Origin: Opitutia bacterium
GTDB lineage: Bacteria; Verrucomicrobiota; Verrucomicrobiia; Opitutales; Opitutaceae
NCBI GenBank assembly: GCA_947474365.1
Contig: CANJIU010000039.1
Location: 1 to 64,000, forward strand
Length of the DNA: 64,000 nt
Direction: 5' to 3'
Positions 1 to 9,809 of the stretch are shown here, in pieces. The notes beneath the pieces are model-generated. The model was not told where the DNA came from and ran no database searches. It saw only the letters and a program-made list of their open reading frames with translations. Position 1 is the first letter of the stretch. Each line of letters starts with the position of its first letter. Both the position numbers and the translations under genes were made by a program.

Positions 1-96
1 GAAAAAGCGGACCGCGAACGCCAACAGCACCGGCTCGAAAAACGGGCCGCCGAAATGGGCTTCGCCCTCACTCCCATCCATGCCCAAACAGTATAA
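1..96 (+). CDS. C-terminal tail of an unidentified protein (cut by window start)
   Basis: The first 31 codons in frame 1 are open and end at TAA (94-96). The tail is strongly charged and coiled-coil-like (Glu/Arg/Gln/Lys-rich, e.g. EKADRERQQHRLEKRAAEMG), then ends in a short hydrophobic stretch. I do not recognise the family. The arginine-rich tail could belong to a transposase or a helical scaffold protein, but nothing in this fragment decides that. The coding strand is opposite to the next genes, so it is a separate unit. A REP-like hairpin begins about ten bases after the stop. Confidence 0.45.
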   Translation, partial: EKADRERQQHRLEKRAAEMGFALTPIHAQTV

Positions 97-438
97 GTTC
101 ATTGGCAGCGTAGCGAAGAATCCAATTTGTTCTTCGTGGCGTTTTCTGAGGAGCGAACGTCCTGATGGATTCTTCGCTGCGCTCAGAATGACAAACAGGA
201 AGGCCCTTTTTCGACACCCTCTTGAAGGCGTACGAATGCCCAAGGTTGCCGCTTGGGGCGACCGACACCGTCGTCGATCGAAAGCCCCGCCTTTATCCGC
301 CAACGAAAAATCAGCGATGCCCGCCAGCGGCGGTAGCCCGAGTGCAGGAGAGTATGCGGCGAGGGAGATGTGCCAAAAGAGATCTCATCTTACGGCGATG
401 AACTCGAGGCATGACATCTTACCTCATACCACATGGAT
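97..438. other. gene-free stretch with a REP-like hairpin
   Basis: These 342 bases lie between the end of the first, plus-strand gene and the end of the first minus-strand gene, so they are a convergent 3'-3' space. The left half holds an 18-bp inverted repeat, described separately. I see no credible gene in the remainder: the open frames are short, arginine-rich and lack family resemblance. I also see no stem followed by a T-run that would be a confident terminator for the DUF1501 gene ending at 439. Confidence 0.6.
107..183. repeat. REP-like inverted repeat (18-bp arms)
   Basis: Positions 107-124 and 166-183 are reverse complements with one mismatch (17 of 18); the central 13 bp (AGCGAAGAATCCA at 112-124) are perfect. 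On the minus strand the right arm reads GTCATTCTGAGCGCAGCGAA, and its translation includes CHSERSEESI, a string often seen as a spurious peptide wherever this bacterial interspersed repeat occurs. The 41-base loop and intergenic placement fit a REP/BIME-type or MITE-like element. Only this copy is seen in the window. Confidence 0.6.
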
Positions 439-1881
439 TTAGGCCATGATTCCCTCAATCATCTTGCCGGCAATGCCCGTCAACCGGACATCTAGGCCCT
501 GGAATTTCGTCGAGAGCCGCGTGTGATCGATTCCGAGCAAGGCCAGGATCGTCGCGTGCAAATCGTGGACATCGACGACGTTTTCAACCGCCCGATAGCC
601 GAGTTCGTCCGTGGCTCCATACGTGATGCCGGGCTTCACACCGCCGCCGGCCATGAACACGCTGAAGGAGAGGATGTGATGATCGCGCCCGGTGCCCTGC
701 CCCATCGGCGTCCGGCCAAACTCGCCGCCCCAGAGGATGAGCGTGTCGTCAAGCATGCCGCGTTGCTTCAGGTCCTTGATTAGCGCGGCGGTCGCCTGGT
801 CCACCGCCATGGCGCCTGATTTCATCCCGTTTTCCAGATCACTGTGATGGTCCCAGGCTCGGTGATACAACTGGATCATCCGCACTCCGCGTTCGGCCAG
901 GCGGCGGGCGAGCAGGCAGTTCGAGGCGAAGCTGCCGTCGCCCGCTTCCTTCACGCCATAAAGTTCGAGCATCTCCTTCGGCTCGTTCTTGAAATCCACA
1001 AGTTCCGGCACGCTGGTCTGCATCTTGAACGCCAGCTCGTACTGCGCAATGCGCGTGGCGATTTCAGGATCGTTCTGCTCCTCGCCGAGTAAGCCATTGA
1101 GGCGCCGGATTTCGTCCACCACCTGGCGCTGCGTGCTCTGGCAGACGCCCTCGGGGCTGCCGATGTAGTGGACCGCGTCACCCCGCGACTGAAACTGGAT
1201 TCCCTGAAAGCGGCTCGGCAACACGCCGCTACTCCACTGGCGCCCGGAGATCGGCTGCAATCCGTACTTCCCCGCCGACGTCAGCACGATGAAACCGGGC
1301 AGGTCCTGCGTCTCGGCGCCCAACCCGTAGGTCAGCCACGAGCCCATGCTGGGACGGCCCTTGATAATCGAGCCGGTGTTCATGAACGCATGTGCCGTGT
1401 CGTGATTGATCTGCTCCGTTTGCATCGAGCGAATGACACAGAGCTCGTCCGCCACGCTGCCGAGATGCGGAAACAGGTCGCTGATTTCGATGCCCGCTTT
1501 GCCGTGCCTGGCAAACGAAGTAAACGAACCGCGGGCCTTCAGCACCGCGCCTTGCAACTGGGCCAGCTGCTGTCCCTTGGTGAACGATTCCGGAAAGGGC
1601 TTTTCGTGCAGGTCCTTCAACACCGGCTTCCAGTCGAACGTCTCAAATTGCGAAGGCCCTCCCGCCATGCACAGGAAGATCACGCGCTTGGCCTTCACGG
1701 GCAGTTGCGCCTCTTCGAGTGCGCCGTGCCAGTGCGCCGGTCGCTTCGGTCCCCCACTCGCGGCCAGGAGGCGATTCTGCATCATCGCGAAGGCGATACC
1801 ACCGAGACCGTAGGCGCTTTGCGTCAGGAACGAACGGCGGTTGATGCTCAGGGCGGCGGCGGAAGCGTCAAAGGAGTGCAT
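439..1881 (-). CDS. DUF1501 domain-containing exported protein
   Basis: This 480-residue protein belongs to the DUF1501 family, which is related to the alkaline phosphatase/sulfatase fold and is abundant in Planctomycetes and Verrucomicrobia. The N-terminus has a twin-arginine-like motif (NRRSFLTQSA) before a hydrophobic stretch, so TAT export is likely. Family landmarks include the FLCMAGGPSQFETFDWKP region, the INHDTAHAFMNTGS region and WGGEFGRTP near the C-terminus. The start at 1881 (ATG) is preferred to a more upstream in-frame codon because it leaves a 5-base gap to the DUF1549/DUF1553 gene ending at 1887, typical of translational coupling. The biochemical role is unproven; pairing with a cytochrome-c-domain protein suggests a joint exported complex. 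Confidence 0.9.
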   Translation of the reverse strand: MHSFDASAAALSINRRSFLTQSAYGLGGIAFAMMQNRLLAASGGPKRPAHWHGALEEAQLPVKAKRVIFLCMAGGPSQFETFDWKPVLKDLHEKPFPESFTKGQQLAQLQGAVLKARGSFTSFARHGKAGIEISDLFPHLGSVADELCVIRSMQTEQINHDTAHAFMNTGSIIKGRPSMGSWLTYGLGAETQDLPGFIVLTSAGKYGLQPISGRQWSSGVLPSRFQGIQFQSRGDAVHYIGSPEGVCQSTQRQVVDEIRRLNGLLGEEQNDPEIATRIAQYELAFKMQTSVPELVDFKNEPKEMLELYGVKEAGDGSFASNCLLARRLAERGVRMIQLYHRAWDHHSDLENGMKSGAMAVDQATAALIKDLKQRGMLDDTLILWGGEFGRTPMGQGTGRDHHILSFSVFMAGGGVKPGITYGATDELGYRAVENVVDVHDLHATILALLGIDHTRLSTKFQGLDVRLTGIAGKMIEGIMA

Positions 1882-1886
1882 GGCGA

Positions 1887-4800
1887 TTAATAGCGCGTGA
1901 TGGTTTCCTGGGCGTTGAGCACGACGCGGCAAAGATTGGTCCAGGCGCCGAGTTCAACCGGATCGTGGGATGATTGCGGCGCACGGCCAACTTTCCCGAG
2001 TTTGGCGGCATCATCCGGGGCTGCCCGATATTGTTCACGCTGAGCCGCGAGAAAAGCGGTCAGCGACTCGATCTCCCTCGGTTTGGGGTCGCGGGCCAGG
2101 GCGAGCTGATACGCCCGCCGAATGCGTTGGGCATCCGTCGTGGCAGACGCGGTGTTGAGCAGCCGGGTGGCGAAAAGCCGCGCCGCCTCGACGAATGTCG
2201 GGTCGTTGAGCAACGTGAGCGCCTGCTGCGGAGTATTGCTGACCGTGCGCAGTGCGGCGCATTCGTCACGCGAAGGGGCGTCGAAATTTGCCAGCATCGG
2301 ATGAAGGAACGTCCGCTGCCAATGCATGTACACGCCGCGCCGCCACTGTTCGTCGCCCTGGCTCGCGACATAGGTGCGATTCGGGAACTGCAGCGCGTCG
2401 TAATAACCGTCGGGTTGGTACGGCTTCACGCTCGGCCCGCCGATCTCCGCCAAATTCAGGGCCCCGGCCACGAAGAGCGCGTTGTCGCGCACGAACTCCG
2501 CCTCGAGCCGCCGCGGACTCTGCGACGCCAGCAAACGGTTCGCAGGGTCGATCTCCTTCAACTCCGGCCGCAGGTTGCTGTTCTGGCGGTAGGTCCGGCT
2601 TGTGACCATGAGCCGGATCATGTGCTTCACATCCCAACCGCTCTCGCGAAATTCACCCGCCAGCCAATCCAACAATTCCGGATGCGTAGGCGGTTCCCCC
2701 TGTGAGCCAAGGTCGTCCACCGTCGCGCTGAGACCGATGCCGAAGAACTGCTGCCACAGCCGATTCATCACGGCGCGCGCTGTGATTGGATTTTCCTTCG
2801 AGACAATCCACTGCGCGAGATCGAGCCGCGTGAGCCGCTTTTCCGGAGTGCTTTCGATCCGCGCGGGCAGGAACGAGGGAGTGGACGGGAGCACAATCGA
2901 GCCTGCCTCGCTCTGCCAATTGCCGCGCGGCAACACGCGAATCGTCAGCGGGGACGCCGGCTGGGTCACGAGGCTCCACGTGCGTCCGTGATTCAAATCG
3001 CGGACTGCGGCAAAGAGCCTTCGCGTGGTATCATAGGCGGACCGATCGGCCGCCGTACTCATCTGCCACGCCTCCAATGCCAATTGCGTTTGCTGCGGCG
3101 TGCGTTGGCTGGCCGGCCGGCCAAGTGCACGGAGCACATCGTCCGAATGGGCTGTCAGCGGATCGACCCCACCGAGGGGTGAAAGTGAAAAACGCAACGC
3201 CTGTGTGACGTCACCACCAATTGAAAGCTGCACCTTTTCTCCGCCGGTCAAAGGCGCGGACAACTCAAGCAACCAGACCGCCCGCACCGGACCGTTCGTC
3301 GTCTGCAGCGGCAGGCGCCACTCGCCCGCCAGGCCGTAGATTTCCGCACCGCCCCGGTAAATGGGCCGCTTGGCCGTAGCCTCACCCGCGCCGAACGCGA
3401 TCTTTCGCTTTTTCCCGTCGCCAGCAACGAGCGAGACGGCGATGGTCAACTCCTTGGCTCGCGAGGGGACCATGGCTCCGGCATCGTCCGGTTCCGGAAT
3501 CACGTCCACGCGCAACGCGGCAAGCCGACCGAGGCCCGCGGCGTCCAGGGTCACCTCCATGGTTTCCCCCTTGCCGAGCAATTTGTCCGCCTTCACTCCG
3601 CCGTCGGCATCCAGCGTCGGCGCGCGGTTGGCAACGGGCTTTCCCGTCCGTAAAATCCGAGCCTCCGGGACCGGATGAAGCCATCCGTCGGGAGCCGCCG
3701 ACAGAAATGCGCGGATCTCCTGCTCCCAGGTGGAATACGCCGGCTGAACGGCAAGGTCGCTCGCCAGTCGCTCTCCCGTCGCGGCGCGCTGCGCATCCAA
3801 TTCCCGCTGCGCCCGTTCATAACGCTGCTTCAGGTAGGGACTCTCCACTTCGACTTCCGGCGGAAACGGCGACTCGTTGTTCACGCCAAAGAGTTCCGGC
3901 TCCGGGGTGTAACCGTAATTGGCGTACACCCCCCATTGCTTCACATCCGCGAAGAACGACTGCAGTTCGTAGAAATCGCGGGTCTTGATCGGATCGAACT
4001 TGTGGTCGTGACACTCCGCGCAGCCAAAGGTGCTGCCAAACCACGCCGCCGCCACCGACCGCACCCGCTCCGCCCCGTATTTCGCCAGGTACTCCTTTAG
4101 CTGGGCCCCACCCTCGCGGGTCATCATGTTCAGCCGGTTGTAGCCGGTGGCCACGAGTTGCTCCTTCGTCGGATTGGGCAGGAGGTCGCCGGCCAGTTGC
4201 TCAATCGTGAATTGATCGAAGCGCTTGTTCGTGTTGAACGCGTTGATCACGTAGTCGCGGTACGGAAATATGCGCTGGTTCTGGTCACCGTGAAAGCCGA
4301 CCGTGTCCGCAAAACGCGCGACATCGAGCCACCACACCGCCATGCGCTCGCCAAAGTGCGGCGATGAGAGGAGCCGATCAACCTGGCGCTCGTAGGCTCC
4401 GCTTAACGCTGCCTCGCGAGAGTAGGCCGCCACGTCGCCGGGAGTCGGAGGCAGTCCGGTCAGGTCAAGGGAGACCCGCCGCAGGAGCCGGTTCGCCGGC
4501 GCCTCCGGTGAGAACGTGATTTTCTTCTCGGCCAGTTTTGCCTCGATGAAGGCGTCGATTGGATTCCGCTTCGCCGCACCTTCAGGAAGTTTCGGCCGAC
4601 GGAGCGCGGCGTACGCCCAATGCGGTTCATAGACTGCGCCCTGCTCCACCCAGCGTCGCAGCAGCGCCTTTTGCCGCGGAGTCAGCGGCTTGTGCGCCTT
4701 CTCCGGCGGCATCGGCTCCTCCGTGTCGAAAATCCGCGCAATGATTTCACTCTCATCCGGCCGGCCCGGCACGATCGGCACGAAATCGTTCTTCGTTTTC

Positions 4801-4994
4801 CGCAAAGCCTCCTCCCGGACGTCCAGACGCATGCCGGCCTCCCTGGCTTTGGCGTCGGGCCCATGGCAGTGGAAGCAGGTATCCGACATAATCGGTCGGA
4901 TATCGCGGTTGAATTCCACCTTCGCCGGCAACGCGGGCTCGGCGCCGCGGGCCACCAAAACGGTGAACGGAACAATCAGAAGTCGGAGTCGCAT
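1887..4994 (-). CDS. DUF1549/DUF1553 (PSD1) protein with cytochrome c domain
   Basis: This 1035-residue exported protein has a short N-terminal signal segment and then a planctomycete-type cytochrome c domain (PSCyt1) with heme motif CFHCH at residues 40-44. A DUF1549 domain follows, with a second CXXCH (CAECH, residues 325-329), then a central beta-rich linker and a C-terminal DUF1553 domain (MNRLWQQFFGIG and PSRDECAALR regions). The two CXXCH motifs imply covalent heme c and an electron-transfer role in the periplasm. The partner DUF1501 gene starts 5 bases downstream. Its substrate is unknown; the family is generally linked to carbohydrate catabolism by gene neighbourhood. The start at 4994 gives the hydrophobic leader MRLRLLIVPFTVLVARGAEP. 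Confidence 0.92.
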   Translation of the reverse strand: MRLRLLIVPFTVLVARGAEPALPAKVEFNRDIRPIMSDTCFHCHGPDAKAREAGMRLDVREEALRKTKNDFVPIVPGRPDESEIIARIFDTEEPMPPEKAHKPLTPRQKALLRRWVEQGAVYEPHWAYAALRRPKLPEGAAKRNPIDAFIEAKLAEKKITFSPEAPANRLLRRVSLDLTGLPPTPGDVAAYSREAALSGAYERQVDRLLSSPHFGERMAVWWLDVARFADTVGFHGDQNQRIFPYRDYVINAFNTNKRFDQFTIEQLAGDLLPNPTKEQLVATGYNRLNMMTREGGAQLKEYLAKYGAERVRSVAAAWFGSTFGCAECHDHKFDPIKTRDFYELQSFFADVKQWGVYANYGYTPEPELFGVNNESPFPPEVEVESPYLKQRYERAQRELDAQRAATGERLASDLAVQPAYSTWEQEIRAFLSAAPDGWLHPVPEARILRTGKPVANRAPTLDADGGVKADKLLGKGETMEVTLDAAGLGRLAALRVDVIPEPDDAGAMVPSRAKELTIAVSLVAGDGKKRKIAFGAGEATAKRPIYRGGAEIYGLAGEWRLPLQTTNGPVRAVWLLELSAPLTGGEKVQLSIGGDVTQALRFSLSPLGGVDPLTAHSDDVLRALGRPASQRTPQQTQLALEAWQMSTAADRSAYDTTRRLFAAVRDLNHGRTWSLVTQPASPLTIRVLPRGNWQSEAGSIVLPSTPSFLPARIESTPEKRLTRLDLAQWIVSKENPITARAVMNRLWQQFFGIGLSATVDDLGSQGEPPTHPELLDWLAGEFRESGWDVKHMIRLMVTSRTYRQNSNLRPELKEIDPANRLLASQSPRRLEAEFVRDNALFVAGALNLAEIGGPSVKPYQPDGYYDALQFPNRTYVASQGDEQWRRGVYMHWQRTFLHPMLANFDAPSRDECAALRTVSNTPQQALTLLNDPTFVEAARLFATRLLNTASATTDAQRIRRAYQLALARDPKPREIESLTAFLAAQREQYRAAPDDAAKLGKVGRAPQSSHDPVELGAWTNLCRVVLNAQETITRY

Positions 4995-5090
4995 GGAGGG
5001 TCGAAAGGCAAAGGGCCCGGCCGGGCCGGAATTGTCCCGACTAGATGCGCATCCCGGACGGCGGTCAACCGCACGTTAGTGACAAGACGA

Positions 5091-8000
5091 CTAGAACTCC
5101 CCCTTGATCCCCACCGAAATCTGTGACCCGAGGTTTTGGTAATTGGAAATGCGCGCGTACTTCGGCGTGCCCACGCCATAAATCTCGGTAATCAGCGGCT
5201 TGTTCTCGATGTTTCTGATAACTGCATAGAAACCGAGCCGGCGCGTGAGCCGAACCTCGGCATTCAGGTTGAGCGTGAGATACTCGGGATTGTAAGTGTA
5301 GGTTTCACGCGGCACCCCCGCCCCGGTGACCAGCCCAAGGCGCTGCCGGCCGCGATAGTTCCAGTTCAGCTTCACGCTGTAGCGTGGTCGGGTGAGGCTC
5401 AGTCCCCAATTGTAGCTTTCCCGGGTGAAGCCGCTGATGTCGGCCGACGAGTCGCCATCGACATCGGTCTTGGTGGCATTGAAGAACGCGAGCAGGCCGC
5501 CAGCCCATTTGGGGAGAAACGCGAGCGGCTGCTGGTAGTCAAAATCGATTCCGGACACCCGCGCATTTCCGATGTTGTTTTTGGTGATGACGTCGTATCC
5601 GAGGTAGTCGTCGGACAATTCATACTTCGCCAAAAGCTCCAATGTCGCCGGGGTCCGCGTCGCACCGAAAAAGTCCCGGATATTCTTCCGGAAGGCGCCG
5701 ATCGTGACGCGGCCGCTTTTCTCAAAGTAATACTCGAGTGAAAGATCAAAGTTGTCCGCGCTCCACGGCTTGAGGCCGGTGTTGATGACGGTGATGGTGC
5801 GATTCGCCTCAGTCGCGGTTGGGTCGGTGACGCTGATATTGGGGATGATTTCGTTGAGGTTGGGCCGACCGATCGTGCGAGCGAACGCGGCCCTCGCCTG
5901 GAAATTGGCAGTGATCTGATACGTGGCGTTGAAACTCGGGTAGAGGTTACCATACTCGCGACTGGCGTGAGCGCCCCGGTCCTTGTATTGGAGCTTCGCC
6001 AACTCCACCGCGTTGGTGGTGACCCGAATCGGCTGGCCGGCGGCGTTGCGGATGAGATTGCCGCTGGCGTCCTGCTGGTAGATCGCGCGCAGGTCGTTGA
6101 GGCGACCGTAGCCATCATCGGTCGTGCGCTCATACCGCACGCCACCGACGAGCAGCAGCCGGTTGCTAAAGAGCCGAACATCGGCGCGGAGATAGGCGGC
6201 GGAGACGGTCTCGAGGAGTTTGCGGGAACCTGCCGTCGAGGTGTTGATCAGCCCCGCCTCGTCAAAGGTGAAATATTCCGGGTGCGCCTGGTAGAGTTTC
6301 CAAAGTTTGTAGGGACTGGGACGCTGGAGGCGCGGAAGACCAAACGGCGCGTCTGCTGAGGAATAGACCGTCTCGATCACGTCGTAACGGGTCACTAAAT
6401 CGTCTGCGGTGTTCGCCACCCGATCGGGGCCGACGAACGTCCAGGTTCCACCGTTGGTCCGGATGTCACGATCCTGGCGGCGCGCATCAAGACCGGCCCG
6501 CAACGTGAAAGGCACCGGAAGAAAAAAATCCCGGCGGGCATTGGCGTGCGCTCCGGCGAGAGCGTCGGCGCTGCTCTGCGCTCCGCTCCCGGCAGTCTGC
6601 AACGAATAGGGCGTGAGCGAATACAGGTCGACCGGCGCGCCCGTCGTGGTCGTCGCGGTGACCGTGCCTGGCCCCTCGCGCACGGAGTTGATTGCGCCAT
6701 AGCGCAGAGTGAGATTCCGCACCCGGGTGAGTGCGCTGCTGAAGAAGCCAAAATCGGTGTCGCGATAGGTGTTGGTCGCGCGCGAGAAATAGCCGCCGCC
6801 GTCGAATTTCCAGAGGAGACCGTTGTGTCGATACTTGACGCTCGAATGCCAGGTGCGATCGGTTTTGCGTCGGGCGTTGGTCGTAATCACGGCCGAACCC
6901 GCGCCGGGCGCGCTTTGCGCGAACGTCGCATCGTAGGCCGTCGGACGCGTGGTGGACGTCCCGGTGAGTGAGGTCGTCCACTCCTCGATGTTCTGGTGCA
7001 CGTCAGTCGTCGTGAACTGCGTGGCAAGCGTGAGCATGCCCAAACGGCCAACCTTCCAGTCGAGCGTGGTACCGAGCGAGAGCCGCTCCCACATCGTCGG
7101 CTGGTCGCGGACCGTGTGGCCGTTGAGAAACGGATTCTCGGCGGTGCCGAATGTCGAGGCACCGTTGACCGGCCGCCAAATCGGCTGTGTCATCTGCGTG
7201 CCGCTGTAACGCTCCGAGTAGAATCCGTTCAGGGTGATCCCAAACGTTTTGCTGAACGGCGCGATGTAGGAAAAATCCACCCCAGGCAGAACGCGACGGC
7301 CGGTCGTCTCCGGCTGTCCCCCCGGCATTTCCTTCAGCGTGATCCACTCGCTGTTCATGACCGCGTTCACGCGATAAGTGAACAGCGGTCGGCTGCGATC
7401 GAAGGCGCCCTTGCTCACGACATTGACCGCACCACCCATCGAGTCGGCGGGCGAGTCGGGCGTCGGCGTCTTCGAAACCTCCACCCGCGAGATATTGTTC
7501 ATCGAAAGGCCACCGACCTCGACATCGCGGGTGACACCCGACGAGGCGGCACTGGCCATGCGGTTGCCATCGACCATCACGGGCGTGGTGTTTGACGGCA
7601 GTCCGCGCACAGAAATCGTCCGGGCGTCGAACGAGGAATAATTCACCGTCACCCCGGGAACGAACTTGATGAACTCGCCCAAATTGCCCTCGCCGGAATC
7701 CCCAAACGCCTCGGCATCGACGACGTTCTTGATGTTGGCGGCGTAGCGCTGCTCGTTGTTCGCAACGTCGCTCGCGTTCATCTCGCGGTTGGTGGCGACG
7801 ACGAACTGATCGAGCTTCACGGGTCGTCCGTCCTTCCCTTCGTCGCCGACCTCTCCGCGGGTCAGGACGAAATCCCGCTTCGTGACCTCTCCCGCTGTCA
7901 CTGCAATCACCGCGCTCTGCGCTTGGAGCCCGGTGAACAGCGCGACCACCTGCGTCGCGCCCGCTGGCACTTCGGTCAGCCGATACTCGCCACTCTCGTT

Positions 8001-8198
8001 GGTGAACGTCTCCAAACGCGTGCCGGGCACGGTGACGCGCGCATTGGTGAGGTAGGCGCCGCTCGTCGCGTTCAACACCCGGCCTTCAATCATGCCCGTT
8101 GCCCCCACCTGGGCGCAGACGAAAGGCAGGACCGTCATCAGTCCTGCAAGAACAATGACGACGCGAAAAAACACGGTAGCCGAGAAACAACGGGGCAT
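5091..8198 (-). CDS. TonB-dependent receptor with carboxypeptidase-regulatory-like domain
   Basis: This is a 1035-residue outer-membrane receptor. After a signal peptide ending near FVCAQ, residues about 30-115 form a CarboxypepD_reg-like beta-sandwich (GMIEGRVLNATSGAYLTNAR). A TonB-box-like segment (VKLDQFVVATN), a plug domain with VRGLPSNTTPVMVDGNRM, and a long beta-barrel follow, ending in the typical terminal Phe (GIKGEF). No SusD gene follows, unlike Bacteroidetes SusC. I chose the ATG at 8198 over an upstream in-frame start at 8261 because it directly precedes the signal peptide. It sits between two DUF1549/1553-DUF1501 pairs, which suggests oligosaccharide uptake linked to those exported proteins. 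Confidence 0.92.
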   Translation of the reverse strand: MPRCFSATVFFRVVIVLAGLMTVLPFVCAQVGATGMIEGRVLNATSGAYLTNARVTVPGTRLETFTNESGEYRLTEVPAGATQVVALFTGLQAQSAVIAVTAGEVTKRDFVLTRGEVGDEGKDGRPVKLDQFVVATNREMNASDVANNEQRYAANIKNVVDAEAFGDSGEGNLGEFIKFVPGVTVNYSSFDARTISVRGLPSNTTPVMVDGNRMASAASSGVTRDVEVGGLSMNNISRVEVSKTPTPDSPADSMGGAVNVVSKGAFDRSRPLFTYRVNAVMNSEWITLKEMPGGQPETTGRRVLPGVDFSYIAPFSKTFGITLNGFYSERYSGTQMTQPIWRPVNGASTFGTAENPFLNGHTVRDQPTMWERLSLGTTLDWKVGRLGMLTLATQFTTTDVHQNIEEWTTSLTGTSTTRPTAYDATFAQSAPGAGSAVITTNARRKTDRTWHSSVKYRHNGLLWKFDGGGYFSRATNTYRDTDFGFFSSALTRVRNLTLRYGAINSVREGPGTVTATTTTGAPVDLYSLTPYSLQTAGSGAQSSADALAGAHANARRDFFLPVPFTLRAGLDARRQDRDIRTNGGTWTFVGPDRVANTADDLVTRYDVIETVYSSADAPFGLPRLQRPSPYKLWKLYQAHPEYFTFDEAGLINTSTAGSRKLLETVSAAYLRADVRLFSNRLLLVGGVRYERTTDDGYGRLNDLRAIYQQDASGNLIRNAAGQPIRVTTNAVELAKLQYKDRGAHASREYGNLYPSFNATYQITANFQARAAFARTIGRPNLNEIIPNISVTDPTATEANRTITVINTGLKPWSADNFDLSLEYYFEKSGRVTIGAFRKNIRDFFGATRTPATLELLAKYELSDDYLGYDVITKNNIGNARVSGIDFDYQQPLAFLPKWAGGLLAFFNATKTDVDGDSSADISGFTRESYNWGLSLTRPRYSVKLNWNYRGRQRLGLVTGAGVPRETYTYNPEYLTLNLNAEVRLTRRLGFYAVIRNIENKPLITEIYGVGTPKYARISNYQNLGSQISVGIKGEF

Positions 8199-8312
8199 GG
8201 TCAGTGGGTGGGCGCGACCGCGAGGTAACGATCGCAGGAGCAGACAGGCCTCGTCCGCCAAGGGTGACCAGCAGCAAAAAGTGGCACTCCCACCGCGCCA
8301 GTCGAATTCCGG

Positions 8313-8339
8313 GCCGCAAGGAGCAGCGCCCCCTGCGGC
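8313..8339 (-). terminator. terminator-like hairpin after the second DUF1501 gene
   Basis: GCCGCA (8313-8318) and TGCGGC (8334-8339) are perfect reverse complements separated by 15 bases. They lie four bases past the stop codon of the minus-strand DUF1501 gene. There is no clear T-run, so this is at best a weak or Rho-assisted terminator separating that operon from the TonB receptor gene. Confidence 0.35.
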
Positions 8340-8343
8340 AATG

Positions 8344-9807
8344 CTAAGCCAGGATTCCCTTCACGACGTGCGACTCCTCGACCCCGGTGAGCCGGACGTT
8401 CAGTCCGCGAAATTTGTGCGTGAACCGCGTGTGATCGATGCCAAGGCAGTGCATGATCGTCGCATGCAAGTCGTGCAGGTGGACCGGGTTCTCGGTGATG
8501 TTGTAACAGAAGTCATCGGTGGCTCCGTATTCCATCCCCCCGCGAATGCCGCCGCCCGCCAGCCACACGGTGAACGCGCGTCCGTGGTGGTCGCGGCCCA
8601 TGCCGGGGTCGCCAAGCTTGCCCTGGCTGAAGACGGTGCGGCCAAACTCGGTGGCAAACACCACAAGCGTGTCTTCGAGCAATCCACGCTGCTTGAGATC
8701 CTTGATCAAAGCGGCCGTCGGCTGGTCGATGTCGTTACACTGGTTCGGCAATTGCCGGGCAATCGCGATGTGTTGATCCCACCCGCGGTGAAACAGCTGC
8801 ACAAAACGCACGTTGCGCTCGAGCAGGCGGCGCCCGAGCAGGCAGTTTGCCGCGTAACTGCCGGGCTTGCGCACTTCCGGCCCATAGGCGTTGAGCGTTG
8901 CCGCCGATTCCTTGCTGATGTCCGTGAGCTCCGGCACCGAGGTCTGCATCCGAAACGCCATCTCGTACGCATCAATCCGCGCGATGGTCTCGGGATCGCC
9001 CAGCTCCGTGGCCCGGTCATGGTTGAGCTTCGCGAGGTCATCGAGCAGTTCCCGGCGTTGCGCACGATCGACGCCCGGCGGATTGTTCAGGTAGAGCACG
9101 GGATTGGCACCGGGGCGCAGGCCAACCCCCTGATGTGACGCGGGCAGGAAACCGCTGCCCCACAGTCGGGAGAAAATCGGCTGCCCCGGGTTTTTGCCCG
9201 TGCCCTGTGAAACCATCGCGATAAAGGCCGGCAGGTTTTCATTTTCCGTGCCGAGCCCGTAGCTCGCCCATGCGCCCATGCTGGCGTAACCCGGGAGCTG
9301 ATTCCCGGTGTTCATGTACGTGATAGCCGGGTCGTGGTTGATCGCCTCCGTGTGCAGGCTCTTGATGATGCAGATATCGTCCGCGATCGACTGGATGCCT
9401 GGCAGCAAATCACTAATCCACGTCCCGTGTTTGCCACAGCGTTTGCCCGGCTTGAGCGGCGGCACGACCGGATAGGCCGACTGGTTGCTCGTCATGCCGG
9501 TCAGCCGCTGCGTGCCCTTCACCGACGCCGGAATCTCCTTTCCCGCGTGCTCATGCAACATCGGCTTGTCGTCGAACAAATCGACATGGGAAAGACCGCC
9601 GCTCTGAAACAGACACAGCACTCGCTTCGCCTTCGGCGCGAAATGCGGCAGTCCCGGCAATCCCTTCGCCTTGCCGGTCGCGGCGACCGCCTGCGCGAGG
9701 CTGGATGGAAGCAACGAGCCGAGGGCGATGCCACCGATGCCACGGGCGGACTGGCCCAAAAACGTACGGCGGGTGAGATGCTGAAGATAATCGTGGGCAG
9801 GTTGCAT
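8344..9807 (-). CDS. DUF1501 domain-containing exported protein (second copy)
   Basis: This 487-residue DUF1501 protein is paralogous to the one at 439-1881. A twin-arginine-like leader (LTRRTFLGQSARGIGG) precedes a hydrophobic stretch. Family landmarks are LFQSGGLSHVDLFDDKP, the INHDPAITYMNTGNQLPG region, QLFHRGWDQH and ATEFGRT. The start ATG at 9807 lies two bases after the stop of the upstream DUF1549/1553 gene (9810), so the two are almost certainly one transcript with coupled translation. The role is inferred only from context: an exported partner of a heme-containing protein in glycan use. Confidence 0.92.
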   Translation of the reverse strand: MQPAHDYLQHLTRRTFLGQSARGIGGIALGSLLPSSLAQAVAATGKAKGLPGLPHFAPKAKRVLCLFQSGGLSHVDLFDDKPMLHEHAGKEIPASVKGTQRLTGMTSNQSAYPVVPPLKPGKRCGKHGTWISDLLPGIQSIADDICIIKSLHTEAINHDPAITYMNTGNQLPGYASMGAWASYGLGTENENLPAFIAMVSQGTGKNPGQPIFSRLWGSGFLPASHQGVGLRPGANPVLYLNNPPGVDRAQRRELLDDLAKLNHDRATELGDPETIARIDAYEMAFRMQTSVPELTDISKESAATLNAYGPEVRKPGSYAANCLLGRRLLERNVRFVQLFHRGWDQHIAIARQLPNQCNDIDQPTAALIKDLKQRGLLEDTLVVFATEFGRTVFSQGKLGDPGMGRDHHGRAFTVWLAGGGIRGGMEYGATDDFCYNITENPVHLHDLHATIMHCLGIDHTRFTHKFRGLNVRLTGVEESHVVKGILA

Positions 9808-9809
9808 GG

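Noticed and set aside
5010..5030. GC-rich palindrome (GGCCCGGCCGGGCC) between the first DUF1549/1553 gene and the TonB receptor
   Set aside because: The loop would be only two bases and there is no T-run. It may be chance in high-GC DNA.
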